Positions 1 through 6,849 of a stretch of 34,008 nucleotides of DNA are shown here, one piece after another. The notes beneath the pieces are model-generated. The model was not told where the DNA came from, did not search any database, and saw only the letters and a list, made by a program, of their open reading frames with translations. Both the position numbers and the translations under genes were made by a program. How positions within the stretch are numbered: position 1 is the first letter of the stretch; each line of letters opens with the position of its first letter. The DNA comes from an uncultured Lachnospiraceae bacterium. GTDB taxonomy: Bacteria; Bacillota; Clostridia; Lachnospirales; Lachnospiraceae. The stretch spans positions 1 to 34,008 of the forward strand of contig CAKRVA010000015.1 of NCBI GenBank assembly GCA_934408585.1, in the 5' to 3' direction.

Positions 1-109
1 CTTTGAGTCTTACGACTCGTTTTCTGGAATTTTTCAGGGTTGCATTGCTGTTTATTTGTCAAGGTTCTGTTGCTTTCAAAAAACCTTCGTCTCTTGACGC
101 AACTCTGAT

Positions 110-138
110 ATAATATCACGAGTTTTTATCCAAGTCAA
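110..138 (-). promoter_or_regulatory. Sigma-A promoter reading left out of the window
   Basis: On the minus strand a -35 box TTGACT (133-138) is separated by exactly 17 bp from a -10 box TATTAT (110-115). Both boxes match the housekeeping consensus at 5 of 6 positions. About 105 bases of leader follow before the window ends. They contain no start codon with a convincing ribosome site, and a small hairpin (GAGTC, 4-base loop, GACTC) sits at 5-18. A strong promoter with a long untranslated leader would suit an rRNA or tRNA operon, but the transcribed gene is outside the window, so this is inference. Confidence 0.6.
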
Positions 139-314
139 TAGCTTTTTTGAAAAAATTTTATTCACCGTTTTCTTGCCGGTGGAATTTTATAATAGCACCA
201 CTAAATACGACATGTCAATAAAAAAACGTCGGAATTTAAAAGTATTTTTTTATCAACAAGATATAGGTTTTCCTTTTCAATATCTAGTGTCTTTTGGTAC
301 TTTCCATAAAAAGG

Positions 315-346
315 GAAAAAATAAAAGCCTGATATTTCAGACTTTT
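315..346 (-). terminator. Intrinsic terminator after tRNA-Ser
   Basis: On the minus strand a 10-bp stem (337-346 with 323-332, one T-G wobble) closes a 4-base loop and is followed by a run of T residues (322-315). It lies about 20 bases beyond the 3' end of tRNA-Ser, in the right orientation to end that transcript. The rest of 1-365 shows no credible gene. Confidence 0.75.
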
Positions 347-365
347 AACAATTTGTAGCGGGAAA

Positions 366-453
366 CGGAGAAAGAGGGATTTGAACCCTCGCGCCGCGTG
401 AACGACCTACACCCTTAGCAGGGGCGCCTCTTCAGCCTCTTGAGTATTTCTCC
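366..453 (-). tRNA. tRNA-Ser (anticodon GCT)
   Basis: Read on the minus strand, an 88-base cloverleaf starts GGAGAAATACTC and ends with the matching acceptor arm TTTCTCC plus discriminator G. The anticodon loop is CTGCTAA, giving anticodon GCT, which reads the serine codons AGC and AGU. The long variable arm (GTCGTTCACGCGGC region) is the serine class II signature, and the T arm carries GGTTCAAATCC. CCA is not encoded. A perfect promoter lies upstream (518-546) and an intrinsic terminator downstream (315-346), so it appears to be a single-gene transcription unit. Confidence 0.97.
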
Positions 454-517
454 AAATAAACAATCTGAATTGCATCCGCTACCAATATTCAGTTGTGCAT
501 CATACGACGCAAATGTT

Positions 518-546
518 ATTATACAAAAGCAATATTTGTTTGTCAA
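518..546 (-). promoter_or_regulatory. Consensus sigma-A promoter for tRNA-Ser
   Basis: The minus strand shows TTGACA (541-546), a 17-bp spacer and TATAAT (518-523), matching the consensus at all 12 positions. It begins only 17 bp beyond the plsC stop codon and points at tRNA-Ser, as expected for a strongly expressed stable RNA. Confidence 0.9.
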
Positions 547-562
547 TCATTTTTCAAATGAT

Positions 563-1288
563 TTATGATTCTGTAATTTCTTCGCCCGCTTCTCTCCTCT
601 GAACTTCTTCGATTCGTCTCTTAACTTCAGCTGCAATTTCTACAGTCTTCATATCCTTATACTCTTCATAATACATCGGCGGAAGATAAAACAGTTTTAC
701 CGTAACCGGTTTAATAGAATTTTCATCAAACGGCTTAAAGGAATCAATCAACGCACAGGGAACAATCGGACACCTTGCTTTTGTGGCACTCTTAAAACTG
801 CCTCCTTTGAATTCCAAAAGCTTATTTCCCTGACGGCTTCTGGTTCCCTCAGCAAAAATCAGGAAGCCTTTCCCTCCTTTTACATCTTCTGCCATGTGAT
901 TGATTACTGTCATGGATTGACGAATATCTTCGCGGTCAATTGCATAAGCTTCCAATGCTCTTGCTACCTGTTTTAATAATATTATATTAGAAGCTTCTTT
1001 TTTCATAACAAAAGAAAATGCTCTTGGTGAAGTTTCCAAAAAGGCAAGCACATCATAAAGTCCCTGATGATTTGGAAAGAACACAAAGCCCCCTTCTTTT
1101 GGAACGTTTTCTACTCCATGTGCTTCTATGGTAACCCTGCCGGCACGATTTGCATCGATTGCTGCTCTTTGTACCCACCGATAGGACTCTTCAAAAGATA
1201 TCTTTTTACTAATTCCACACCACCAGATATGGAAAAAATAGTAGAAGGCTTTAAAGAAAAGTCTTCCGACCATTAATGCAATTCGCAT
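563..1288 (-). CDS. plsC: 1-acyl-sn-glycerol-3-phosphate acyltransferase (PlsC family)
   Basis: This 241-aa membrane-associated enzyme would transfer an acyl group to lysophosphatidic acid, giving phosphatidic acid for membrane phospholipids. The N-terminus is hydrophobic (IALMVGRLFFKAFYYFFHIW). The family block I motif NHQGLYD carries the catalytic His and Asp, and the glycerol-phosphate binding block FAEGTRSR is also present; a late PIVPCAL segment completes the fold. The length is normal for PlsC. The start has AAAGGAA eight bases upstream and lies 5 bp after fumarase beta, so this is the last gene of a five-gene operon. The exact acyl acceptor is not shown by sequence. Confidence 0.9.
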   Translation of the reverse strand: MRIALMVGRLFFKAFYYFFHIWWCGISKKISFEESYRWVQRAAIDANRAGRVTIEAHGVENVPKEGGFVFFPNHQGLYDVLAFLETSPRAFSFVMKKEASNIILLKQVARALEAYAIDREDIRQSMTVINHMAEDVKGGKGFLIFAEGTRSRQGNKLLEFKGGSFKSATKARCPIVPCALIDSFKPFDENSIKPVTVKLFYLPPMYYEEYKDMKTVEIAAEVKRRIEEVQRREAGEEITES

Positions 1289-1293
1289 GCTTT

Positions 1294-1854
1294 CTATTCC
1301 TTTCCATCTTCCTGATATTGTTTCACTGCTGTTTCGTATAGATTATTACCCTCGCAATCGATTACAACAATCACCGGAAAATCTTTTACTTCCAGCTTTC
1401 GAATCGCTTCTGTTCCCAAATCATCATATGCAATTACTTCGGAACTGATAATTGCCTTTGAGAGCAATGCACCTGCTCCACCAACAGCCGCAAAATAAAC
1501 TGCCTGATTTTTAATCATCGATTGCCGAACCGCCTCCGAACGTTTTCCCTTTCCAATCATCCCACGCAATCCAAGGTCTAATAACGTTGGTGCGTACTTG
1601 TCCATTCTGCTTGCAGTTGTAGGTCCGGCTGAACCTATGGCATGCCCTAGTCTTGCAGGTGATGGTCCCATATAATAAATCACATTATTTTCCATTGATA
1701 TAGGAAGTTCCCTGTTCTCCTGTATTGCTTCATACATTCTTTTATGTGCGGCATCTCTGGCTGTATATATAGTTCCTGTAATATATACATAATCTCCACT
1801 TCTTAAACTCTTTGCCACTTCTTGATCAAATGGAGCACTGATATGTCTTTCCAT
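1294..1854 (-). CDS. fumB: Fumarate hydratase class I, beta (C-terminal) subunit
   Basis: This 186-aa subunit matches the C-terminal domain of class I Fe-S fumarases, which interconvert fumarate and L-malate in the TCA cycle or in reductive succinate formation. Recognisable blocks are GDYVYITGTIYTARDAAHKR near the N-terminus, the YYMGPSP and IGSAGPTT stretches, and the late FPVIVVIDCEGNNLY segment. Many anaerobes split this enzyme into two chains, and the alpha chain lies 15 bp upstream. The start has GGAAGAG four bases before the ATG. An L-tartrate dehydratase has the same architecture and cannot be fully excluded. Confidence 0.9.
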   Translation of the reverse strand: MERHISAPFDQEVAKSLRSGDYVYITGTIYTARDAAHKRMYEAIQENRELPISMENNVIYYMGPSPARLGHAIGSAGPTTASRMDKYAPTLLDLGLRGMIGKGKRSEAVRQSMIKNQAVYFAAVGGAGALLSKAIISSEVIAYDDLGTEAIRKLEVKDFPVIVVIDCEGNNLYETAVKQYQEDGKE

Positions 1855-1869
1855 AAAACTCTTCCTTTT

Positions 1870-2712
1870 CTAAATTTCTCGCACACAATGCCGGTTTACA
1901 TGACAGCAAATATTTACGGCTACCGGAAGTCCTGCAATGTGCGTTGGATATGTATTAATATTTACTGCCAATGCTGTCACAGTGCCTCCTAAACCTCCCG
2001 GTCCGATTCCGGATTTATTAATCGTTTCAAGAAGCTCTTTCTCTAATGTTTCTACATACGGGATATCAGAATGCTCATTTACCGGACGTGTAAGTGCTTT
2101 TTTCGCCAAAATAGCACACTTCTCAAACGTTCCACCAATTCCAACACCAACTACCATAGGTGGACAGGCATTCGGACCTGCGTCCTTTACCGCTGTCAAA
2201 ACTGCATTTTTTACGCCTTCTATTCCATCTGCCGGCTTCAGCATAAAAACCCGGCTCATGTTTTCACTGCCAAATCCTTTTGGCGCAATGGTAATTTTTA
2301 CCTTATCTCCCGGAACAATATCATAATGAATGACTGCCGGTGTATTATCTTTGGTATTCTCCCTTATAAGAGGATCTCCTACTACCGATTTGCGCAAAAA
2401 ACCTTCTGTATATCCCTGGCGGACACCTTCGTTAATCGCGTCAGTAAGACCGCCTCCTTCGATATGGACCTCCTGACCTACCTCTACAAAAACAACTGCC
2501 ATTCCGGTATCCTGGCAAATGGGTATCATATCCTGTCCGGCAATCGTCAAATTTTCCTGTAATTGGCAAAGCACCTGTTTTCCTACCGGCGATTTTTCCT
2601 TTTCAACGGATTCCTGCAATTTTTGTTTCATATCCTCCGTCAGAAAATGGTTTGCTTCTATACACATTTCTTTTACATTTGAAATGATATCCTGTGTCTT
2701 TATTGTTCTCAT
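1870..2712 (-). CDS. fumA: Fumarate hydratase class I, alpha (N-terminal, Fe-S) subunit
   Basis: This 280-aa protein is the iron-sulfur half of the two-subunit fumarase. Three cysteines fit the [4Fe-4S] cluster ligands of the family: one in PICQDTGMAVVF, one in GPNACPPMVVGVGIGG, and one near the C-terminus in NICCH. The cluster would activate the substrate directly, making the enzyme oxygen sensitive, as expected in a strict anaerobe. It is followed 15 bp later by the beta subunit, with which it should form the active heteromer. The start is supported by AGAAGG nine bases upstream. The related tartrate dehydratase alpha chain is the main alternative. Confidence 0.92.
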   Translation of the reverse strand: MRTIKTQDIISNVKEMCIEANHFLTEDMKQKLQESVEKEKSPVGKQVLCQLQENLTIAGQDMIPICQDTGMAVVFVEVGQEVHIEGGGLTDAINEGVRQGYTEGFLRKSVVGDPLIRENTKDNTPAVIHYDIVPGDKVKITIAPKGFGSENMSRVFMLKPADGIEGVKNAVLTAVKDAGPNACPPMVVGVGIGGTFEKCAILAKKALTRPVNEHSDIPYVETLEKELLETINKSGIGPGGLGGTVTALAVNINTYPTHIAGLPVAVNICCHVNRHCVREI

Positions 2713-2725
2713 CTAAGGCATCCTT

Positions 2726-3136
2726 CTATTGTTCTTTGAGTTTCTTCTGAATTTCATCCATAATATCATCCGAAAAAGTTCTGGGTTCCCAATTGATTTT
2801 CTGTGCATCATCTGCGTATCTGGGAATCAGATGCATATGAAAATGGAATACGGTCTGTCCTGCTGCCTCTCCATTGTTCTGAACAATATTAAAGCCATCG
2901 CAATTTAATTTCTTTGTCATATCGGTTGCAAGTTTTTTTGCAAGAATAAATGCCTTACCTGCCGTTTCCTCCGGCAATTCATAAATGTTTGCAGCATGTT
3001 CTTTCGGCAGAATAAGTGCATGTCCCTTTGTTGCCGGTGATGCGTCCATAATTACCTTAAAAGTCTCATCCTCATAAATACTTCTGGTTGGAATAATTCC
3101 ATTTGCAAGTTTACAAAAAATACAATTCTCATCCAT
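2726..3136 (-). CDS. HIT-family nucleotide hydrolase
   Basis: This is a histidine-triad protein of the Hint/HIT group, which hydrolyses nucleoside phosphoramidates or related nucleotide conjugates. The N-terminal CIFCKLANG has the paired cysteines often seen in bacterial Hint proteins. The catalytic triad is visible as HFHMHLIPR near the C-terminus, preceded by NNGEAAGQTVFH. The frame is open to 3151, but I place the start at 3136: that ATG has GGAG nine bases upstream and gives the usual MDENCIFC opening. It is the second gene of the flavodoxin-to-plsC operon, 11-26 bp after its neighbour depending on start. Its specific substrate is unknown. Confidence 0.9.
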   Translation of the reverse strand: MDENCIFCKLANGIIPTRSIYEDETFKVIMDASPATKGHALILPKEHAANIYELPEETAGKAFILAKKLATDMTKKLNCDGFNIVQNNGEAAGQTVFHFHMHLIPRYADDAQKINWEPRTFSDDIMDEIQKKLKEQ

Positions 3137-3162
3137 TGTTCTGTTCTCCATTCTCTATTCAC

Positions 3163-4170
3163 TTAATATTTGGGTTCCATAAATGCAAAAATCTGATCCA
3201 ATGTCCGGAGTATTTTAAAATCTCCTTTCATTTTCATTGCACCACCCATAAATGCTCTCTGAAACGTCATTCTTGCAAAAATAATATCATCCATCGTTTC
3301 ATGGCTTATTTGTATTTCTACATCGGGATGGTCAAAGCTTCCATAATAATAATTATTTCTTGCACCATCAATCTCGATAATCAGTGGTTTCTTTTTCCCA
3401 TCAATAAAAATCTTATAATTTGCAGCAAATCCCGGTTGTGGAACAAAGTGTTCCTGGAACTCCTGTATGAATTCTTCCTGATTTTCTTCAATATCCTTAC
3501 TACCCATCATATCCCGGAAAAGACTTGTAAGCTCCTGAATATCCTCTTTTTGTCTTTTCACATAACTGTCGTCCGACGCATATTGAGAAAGCTGTTCTGA
3601 CTCCTGTGGTGTCAAATCAATATTCTTCGTAATGGAAACCATCTTTTTCACTGCCTGATTGCTGGCTGGTAAGCTTTCCATTTTCTGATTAATGGTGCGA
3701 TACATGTTTTCTGCTTTTTTCTCAATAATTTTACTGTAATTTTCGTTATTCTCAAAAATGGATGTGTCCGCAATATATCCACAGATTCCACTGCAGGGAA
3801 GCCCGCCGAGAATTTCCCATGCCACGGACAAATCCAGCTTTCCTTCTCTTTCTCCGTAAGTCGTAGACATGACTATGGGACACATATAAATCTTTGCGAT
3901 TTTTTCTTTATCGCCATAGAGCCAGCATGCATCCAAAAACTGCGTCATATATCCGCCAATTCCATGCCATTCCACGGTAGATGCCAGAATAATACCATCC
4001 GCAGTTTTCAAAGTCTGCGGCAATGTGGTAATACTGTTTTTAAGTTCATACAAATTAAATCGTTCTATTACTACATGAAGTTCTGTTAATACTTCCTGCA
4101 TTTTGTTAATTACATATAGCGTCGGATCATCAATAAGTCCTCTTCCGCCGTAATAGATATTTATCTTCAT
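3163..4170 (-). CDS. Flavodoxin-like NAD(P)H oxidoreductase fused to an SCP2-like domain
   Basis: This 335-aa protein has two parts. Residues about 1-190 look like a flavodoxin-fold FMN reductase: a first beta strand (KINIYYGGRG), then ADGIILASTVEWHGIGG, in which the WHGIGGYM stretch sits where flavodoxin-like quinone reductases bind FMN phosphate or stack on flavin. After a helical linker, residues about 245-335 resemble a sterol-carrier-protein-2 (SCP2) lipid-binding domain, with FIDGKKKPLIIEIDGARNN and MGGAMKMKGDFKILRTLD. It is the first gene of the operon, behind a promoter with an overlapping palindrome. Substrate and electron partner cannot be read from sequence; a hydrophobic substrate delivered by the SCP2 part is inference. 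Confidence 0.75.
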   Translation of the reverse strand: MKINIYYGGRGLIDDPTLYVINKMQEVLTELHVVIERFNLYELKNSITTLPQTLKTADGIILASTVEWHGIGGYMTQFLDACWLYGDKEKIAKIYMCPIVMSTTYGEREGKLDLSVAWEILGGLPCSGICGYIADTSIFENNENYSKIIEKKAENMYRTINQKMESLPASNQAVKKMVSITKNIDLTPQESEQLSQYASDDSYVKRQKEDIQELTSLFRDMMGSKDIEENQEEFIQEFQEHFVPQPGFAANYKIFIDGKKKPLIIEIDGARNNYYYGSFDHPDVEIQISHETMDDIIFARMTFQRAFMGGAMKMKGDFKILRTLDQIFAFMEPKY

Positions 4171-4191
4171 ATGGAACCTGCCTTTCCTTAC

Positions 4192-4211
4192 TTATACTAT
4201 ATCTAGTATAA
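4192..4211. promoter_or_regulatory. Perfect palindrome over the -10 box, likely operator
   Basis: TTATACTA-TATC-TAGTATAA is an inverted repeat with 8-bp perfect arms and a 4-bp centre. It fully covers the -10 box (4205-4210) of the minus-strand promoter and reaches towards the transcription start. A dimeric repressor bound here would block RNA polymerase. No T run follows, so it is not a terminator. The cognate regulator is not identifiable in the window. Confidence 0.6.
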
Positions 4212-4233
4212 AGCGGTTTCCTCTATCTGTAAA
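4205..4233 (-). promoter_or_regulatory. Sigma-A promoter of the flavodoxin-HIT-fumarase-plsC operon
   Basis: The -35 box TTTACA (4228-4233), a 17-bp spacer and the -10 box TATACT (4205-4210) lie on the minus strand, with 5 of 6 matches in each box. The -35 lies inside the last codons of the upstream FHA gene, so the operon starts within the tail of the Tad pilus operon. No terminator separates the two, so read-through is possible. Confidence 0.75.
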
Positions 4234-5350
4234 TGAATTTTAATTTTCCAAGACCAATTTCATCTCCGGGTTCAATCTGTTCACATGCATTTGGCTGCAT
4301 CCTCATTCCGTTAAGAAAAGTACCATTTGTTGAATTTAAGTCTGTTATGTAAAAGCGGTTTCCTTCCCTCGTAAATTTTGCATGCAGACGGCTGATGCTC
4401 TGATCCTGAATTACCATATCTACTGCACCGGGCATTTTCCCCACGGTTAATGGAAGTTTGGAAAGTGCAATATGATACTTGTTTCCTTTTCCGATACCGT
4501 AAAGCTTATTATCACTGTTTTCTACCCATGGAATATACATGGTGTAATCACTTTCTTCTATCTTCTTTACCGGCTCAGCTTCATAAGTATCGCAATAAGA
4601 AATCTGTTTTTCACAAAAAGGCTCCTTTTTTTCTTTTTGTCCAAATAACCTTTCCTTTACCCATGCAAAAATACTTTTTCTGGGAGGCTTATATTCCTGT
4701 TCTGCTTCATATCTGGGTATCTCTTCCGGCTGCTCAATAACGCTTTCCCTCGTTGGCTGGCTCTCAGGCACCTCACTATGTTCCCCATAATTTTCTTCAA
4801 ACCAAATTAATATCTCATCTAATACAAATTGCTGTTTATGAATCAAATCTGCCATCTGGTAAACTGCTTCTACCAGTCGGATATCCTCCTTATCCATCCG
4901 TTCAAAAAGAAAATCCATTAATTTTTGAAAGCATTCCTCCAATGCTCCACTTTCTTGTGGATAAAGAAGAAACCAGCACTTCTCCACATTTATATCGCAA
5001 AAGATAAATTCCGGAACTAAAAATATGCTCCCTACATTTAATAAATATTTTTCAAGCTCAACATTTAATTTCTTTATATTTCGAAATAAATATTGCAAAT
5101 GTTCCATTTTAAACAGTTGTCTTTCAAAAAGATTTTTCATGGATTGTTTTGATGTAATCTCATAATACAAAAGTATTTCGCCATTAATGTTTCGTTGCTG
5201 ACAGGGCAACAATCCATCTATTTTGTTTTCCGTAATCATTTTTATCACATACTGTTCATTCGAAGATATTTCACGTACTCCCATAACAAGATAATTATGA
5301 CGGTAGTCTCTTACAAATCTTATGTTTTCCTTATACTTTTCTTTTTCCAT
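4223..5350 (-). CDS. FHA-domain protein with DUF6382-like N-terminus
   Basis: This 375-aa, probably cytoplasmic protein ends the Tad operon. Residues about 1-190 resemble the DUF6382 domain found in clostridial FHA proteins (FVRDYRHNYLVMGV start). A charged, proline-containing linker follows (about 195-270). The last 80 residues form a forkhead-associated domain that binds phosphothreonine peptides: it has the key SISRLHAKF and NSTNGTFLNG motifs with the phosphate-contacting Ser, Arg and Asn. The gene overlaps the preceding mini TadE-like ORF by 20 bases and starts at an ATG with GGGGAAG six bases upstream. Its position suggests a link between pilus assembly and Ser/Thr phosphorylation. The domain assignment for the N-terminus is from memory of the family. 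Confidence 0.85.
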   Translation of the reverse strand: MEKEKYKENIRFVRDYRHNYLVMGVREISSNEQYVIKMITENKIDGLLPCQQRNINGEILLYYEITSKQSMKNLFERQLFKMEHLQYLFRNIKKLNVELEKYLLNVGSIFLVPEFIFCDINVEKCWFLLYPQESGALEECFQKLMDFLFERMDKEDIRLVEAVYQMADLIHKQQFVLDEILIWFEENYGEHSEVPESQPTRESVIEQPEEIPRYEAEQEYKPPRKSIFAWVKERLFGQKEKKEPFCEKQISYCDTYEAEPVKKIEESDYTMYIPWVENSDNKLYGIGKGNKYHIALSKLPLTVGKMPGAVDMVIQDQSISRLHAKFTREGNRFYITDLNSTNGTFLNGMRMQPNACEQIEPGDEIGLGKLKFIYR

Positions 5351-5549
5351 AAATTACTTCCCCATATCCTTCCTGTATCATTGCCTGTCTGCTGTTTTCA
5401 AAGTTCTCCAAAAAATGATTTTGTGAAGTTAAACAGCGTTGTAGAAGCGTTATAGCCAATAGGATAAGCATTGCATAAAGCATTAAAGTATATGGCACCA
5501 AATAAGATGCCTCTACAACCATAGACGCTTTCCATTTTCTATCTGACAC
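5331..5549 (-). CDS. Mini TadE-like pilus protein
   Basis: This 72-aa protein has the pseudopilin/TadE signature KASMVVEASYLVPYTLMLY near the N-terminus, followed by a single membrane helix and a short polar tail. The Val-Glu-Ala plus Pro pattern is typical of TadE-like proteins, which the Tad prepilin peptidase may process and which take part in pilus assembly. The GTG start lies within the last codons of the peptidase gene (11-base overlap), and the end overlaps the FHA gene by 20 bases, so it is probably translationally coupled to both. A start at the internal ATG (codon 10) would remove the positive N-terminus and seems less likely. Confidence 0.75.
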   Translation of the reverse strand: MSDRKWKASMVVEASYLVPYTLMLYAMLILLAITLLQRCLTSQNHFLENFENSRQAMIQEGYGEVIYGKRKV

Positions 5550-5964
5550 CCAGCATCACCACCATTCCCATAAGCAGAAAAGGAAGATACGGAAGTTCTA
5601 TTTTCATTTTTTCTGATACTTCCCTTCCCTTTATGCAGCACATTCCATAGCAAAATGTAAAAAGAAACCCAAATGTCAACGACAATAATATCCAATACCC
5701 TTCGATATAGCACCCCAAAATACATGCCACAATTCCATCTCCATATCCAACCGTCTGTCTTGTCAGGGCTGCAAGAATCAATAACAATATTCCCGGGAAA
5801 AAATTCCATACCGTTAAAAAGGTGCGTTCTTCAAAAAAATTCAATATGATACCAATGATTGCAAATTCAAACAGGCTTTTTCCTGATATGCTGCATTGTC
5901 TATAATCCTGTTTGGCTAAAAAATATAAAAACAACATGCAAATACTTTCCCGAATCATCCTCAT
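5539..5964 (-). CDS. tadV: Prepilin peptidase, A24 family (TadV/CpaA-like)
   Basis: This 141-aa multi-pass membrane aspartic peptidase should cleave the leader of the Flp pilin and the TadE-like proteins. The first catalytic Asp is in KQDYRQCSIS after helix 1, and the second is in the GYGDG motif (GxGD signature) in the middle. Four or five hydrophobic helices are visible. The length fits the short TadV type lacking the methyltransferase domain of PilD. It starts 18 bp after the larger TadE-like gene with GAGG six bases before the ATG, and its 3' end overlaps the next gene by 11 bases. Confidence 0.88.
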   Translation of the reverse strand: MRMIRESICMLFLYFLAKQDYRQCSISGKSLFEFAIIGIILNFFEERTFLTVWNFFPGILLLILAALTRQTVGYGDGIVACILGCYIEGYWILLSLTFGFLFTFCYGMCCIKGREVSEKMKIELPYLPFLLMGMVVMLGVR

Positions 5965-5982
5965 TTTCTTCCTCTAAAAAAA

Positions 5983-6831
5983 TTAATTGCATCTTGCACA
6001 CGGCGTTTTCCCCTCATTGATTGCCTGATGCAACGTTATCGTATAGACAGTTCTTTTTAGGGAAGAGCAGTTGGACTCTCTGTGATATCGGTCACCCTCT
6101 TTGGTAAGAAATACAACTCCCTGTCTTTTAGACCAGCATCGTTCACATGGATAATATTTTCCACCGTCTGCATTTCTTTTCTCTGAAATCTCATCATAGA
6201 AAACTGCTATTGGATGAATTTTCAGAGAAACACACTCGATAGTTTTATGATATCTTACGCCTGTTTTTGTTACAAAAACATATTCTCCCTGAACACTTCC
6301 ACCGTTTCCATCAATCGGTCCATGATAGCCTACAAAAGCATGACCAAATATTCGTTCCTCAAATTTCAGCTTCTCTTGTCCTGTAATTCGAATAGGCATC
6401 CAGGAAATAAAGGATTTTATTTGATAGTTTGCATATATTTCTATTTTTCCTGTTCCAAAAACATCAGATTCATTCCTAATCTGTATTTTTCCGTCTTTTT
6501 CCAGAGAACCATTTCCCACTTCTTCTGTAAAACTTTGATACCTTAAGGTTTCTGTACACTGCCGGAAAAAATAATCACTTTCTGACTGGCATAAGCTCCC
6601 CCATACGTTACTCTGCGCCCGTACAATTTCAATCCCCAGCAATATGGTCATAATGAAAAACAAAAATATCGGTAATACAAGGGCCGCTTCCACAGACATA
6701 CTTGCATGATATTTTATGTAAGAACGGGAAAACGCTCTCTTTTTCTGAGTTTGGTTCCTTTTTCCACTTGCTTTGAGAGAAGAATTCTTTATTATTATTT
6801 CTGTTTTTTGTTTCTCATCCAAAGAGAGCAT
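5983..6831 (-). CDS. TadE-like protein with two C-terminal His/Cys repeats
   Basis: This 282-aa protein has a positively charged N-terminus, then the TadE/pseudopilin signature HASMSVEAALVLPIF (about 42-56) running into one membrane helix. The C-terminal third is unusual. Two similar units (about 184-232 and 239-281) each contain (V/F)xTKxGxRYH, then a Cys four residues after the His, then a closing CxxC (C229/C232 and C278/C281). Four such ligands per unit (one His, three Cys) suggest a metal site or disulfides outside the membrane. It lies between the DUF5702 and prepilin peptidase genes, with GGAG nine bases before the ATG. It is probably a minor pilus subunit; the role of the repeats is unknown. 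Confidence 0.8.
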   Translation of the reverse strand: MLSLDEKQKTEIIIKNSSLKASGKRNQTQKKRAFSRSYIKYHASMSVEAALVLPIFLFFIMTILLGIEIVRAQSNVWGSLCQSESDYFFRQCTETLRYQSFTEEVGNGSLEKDGKIQIRNESDVFGTGKIEIYANYQIKSFISWMPIRITGQEKLKFEERIFGHAFVGYHGPIDGNGGSVQGEYVFVTKTGVRYHKTIECVSLKIHPIAVFYDEISEKRNADGGKYYPCERCWSKRQGVVFLTKEGDRYHRESNCSSLKRTVYTITLHQAINEGKTPCARCN

Positions 6832-6849
6832 TTTTCCGTTCTCCGTTTC

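Noticed and set aside
173..358. A 61-codon plus-strand open frame before tRNA-Ser
   Set aside because: It runs antisense through the tRNA-Ser terminator, has no ribosome site, a low-complexity product and no recognisable family.
5513..5809. A 98-codon minus-strand frame inside the prepilin peptidase gene
   Set aside because: It is a shadow in another frame of a gene with clear A24 peptidase motifs, and its product has no family features.
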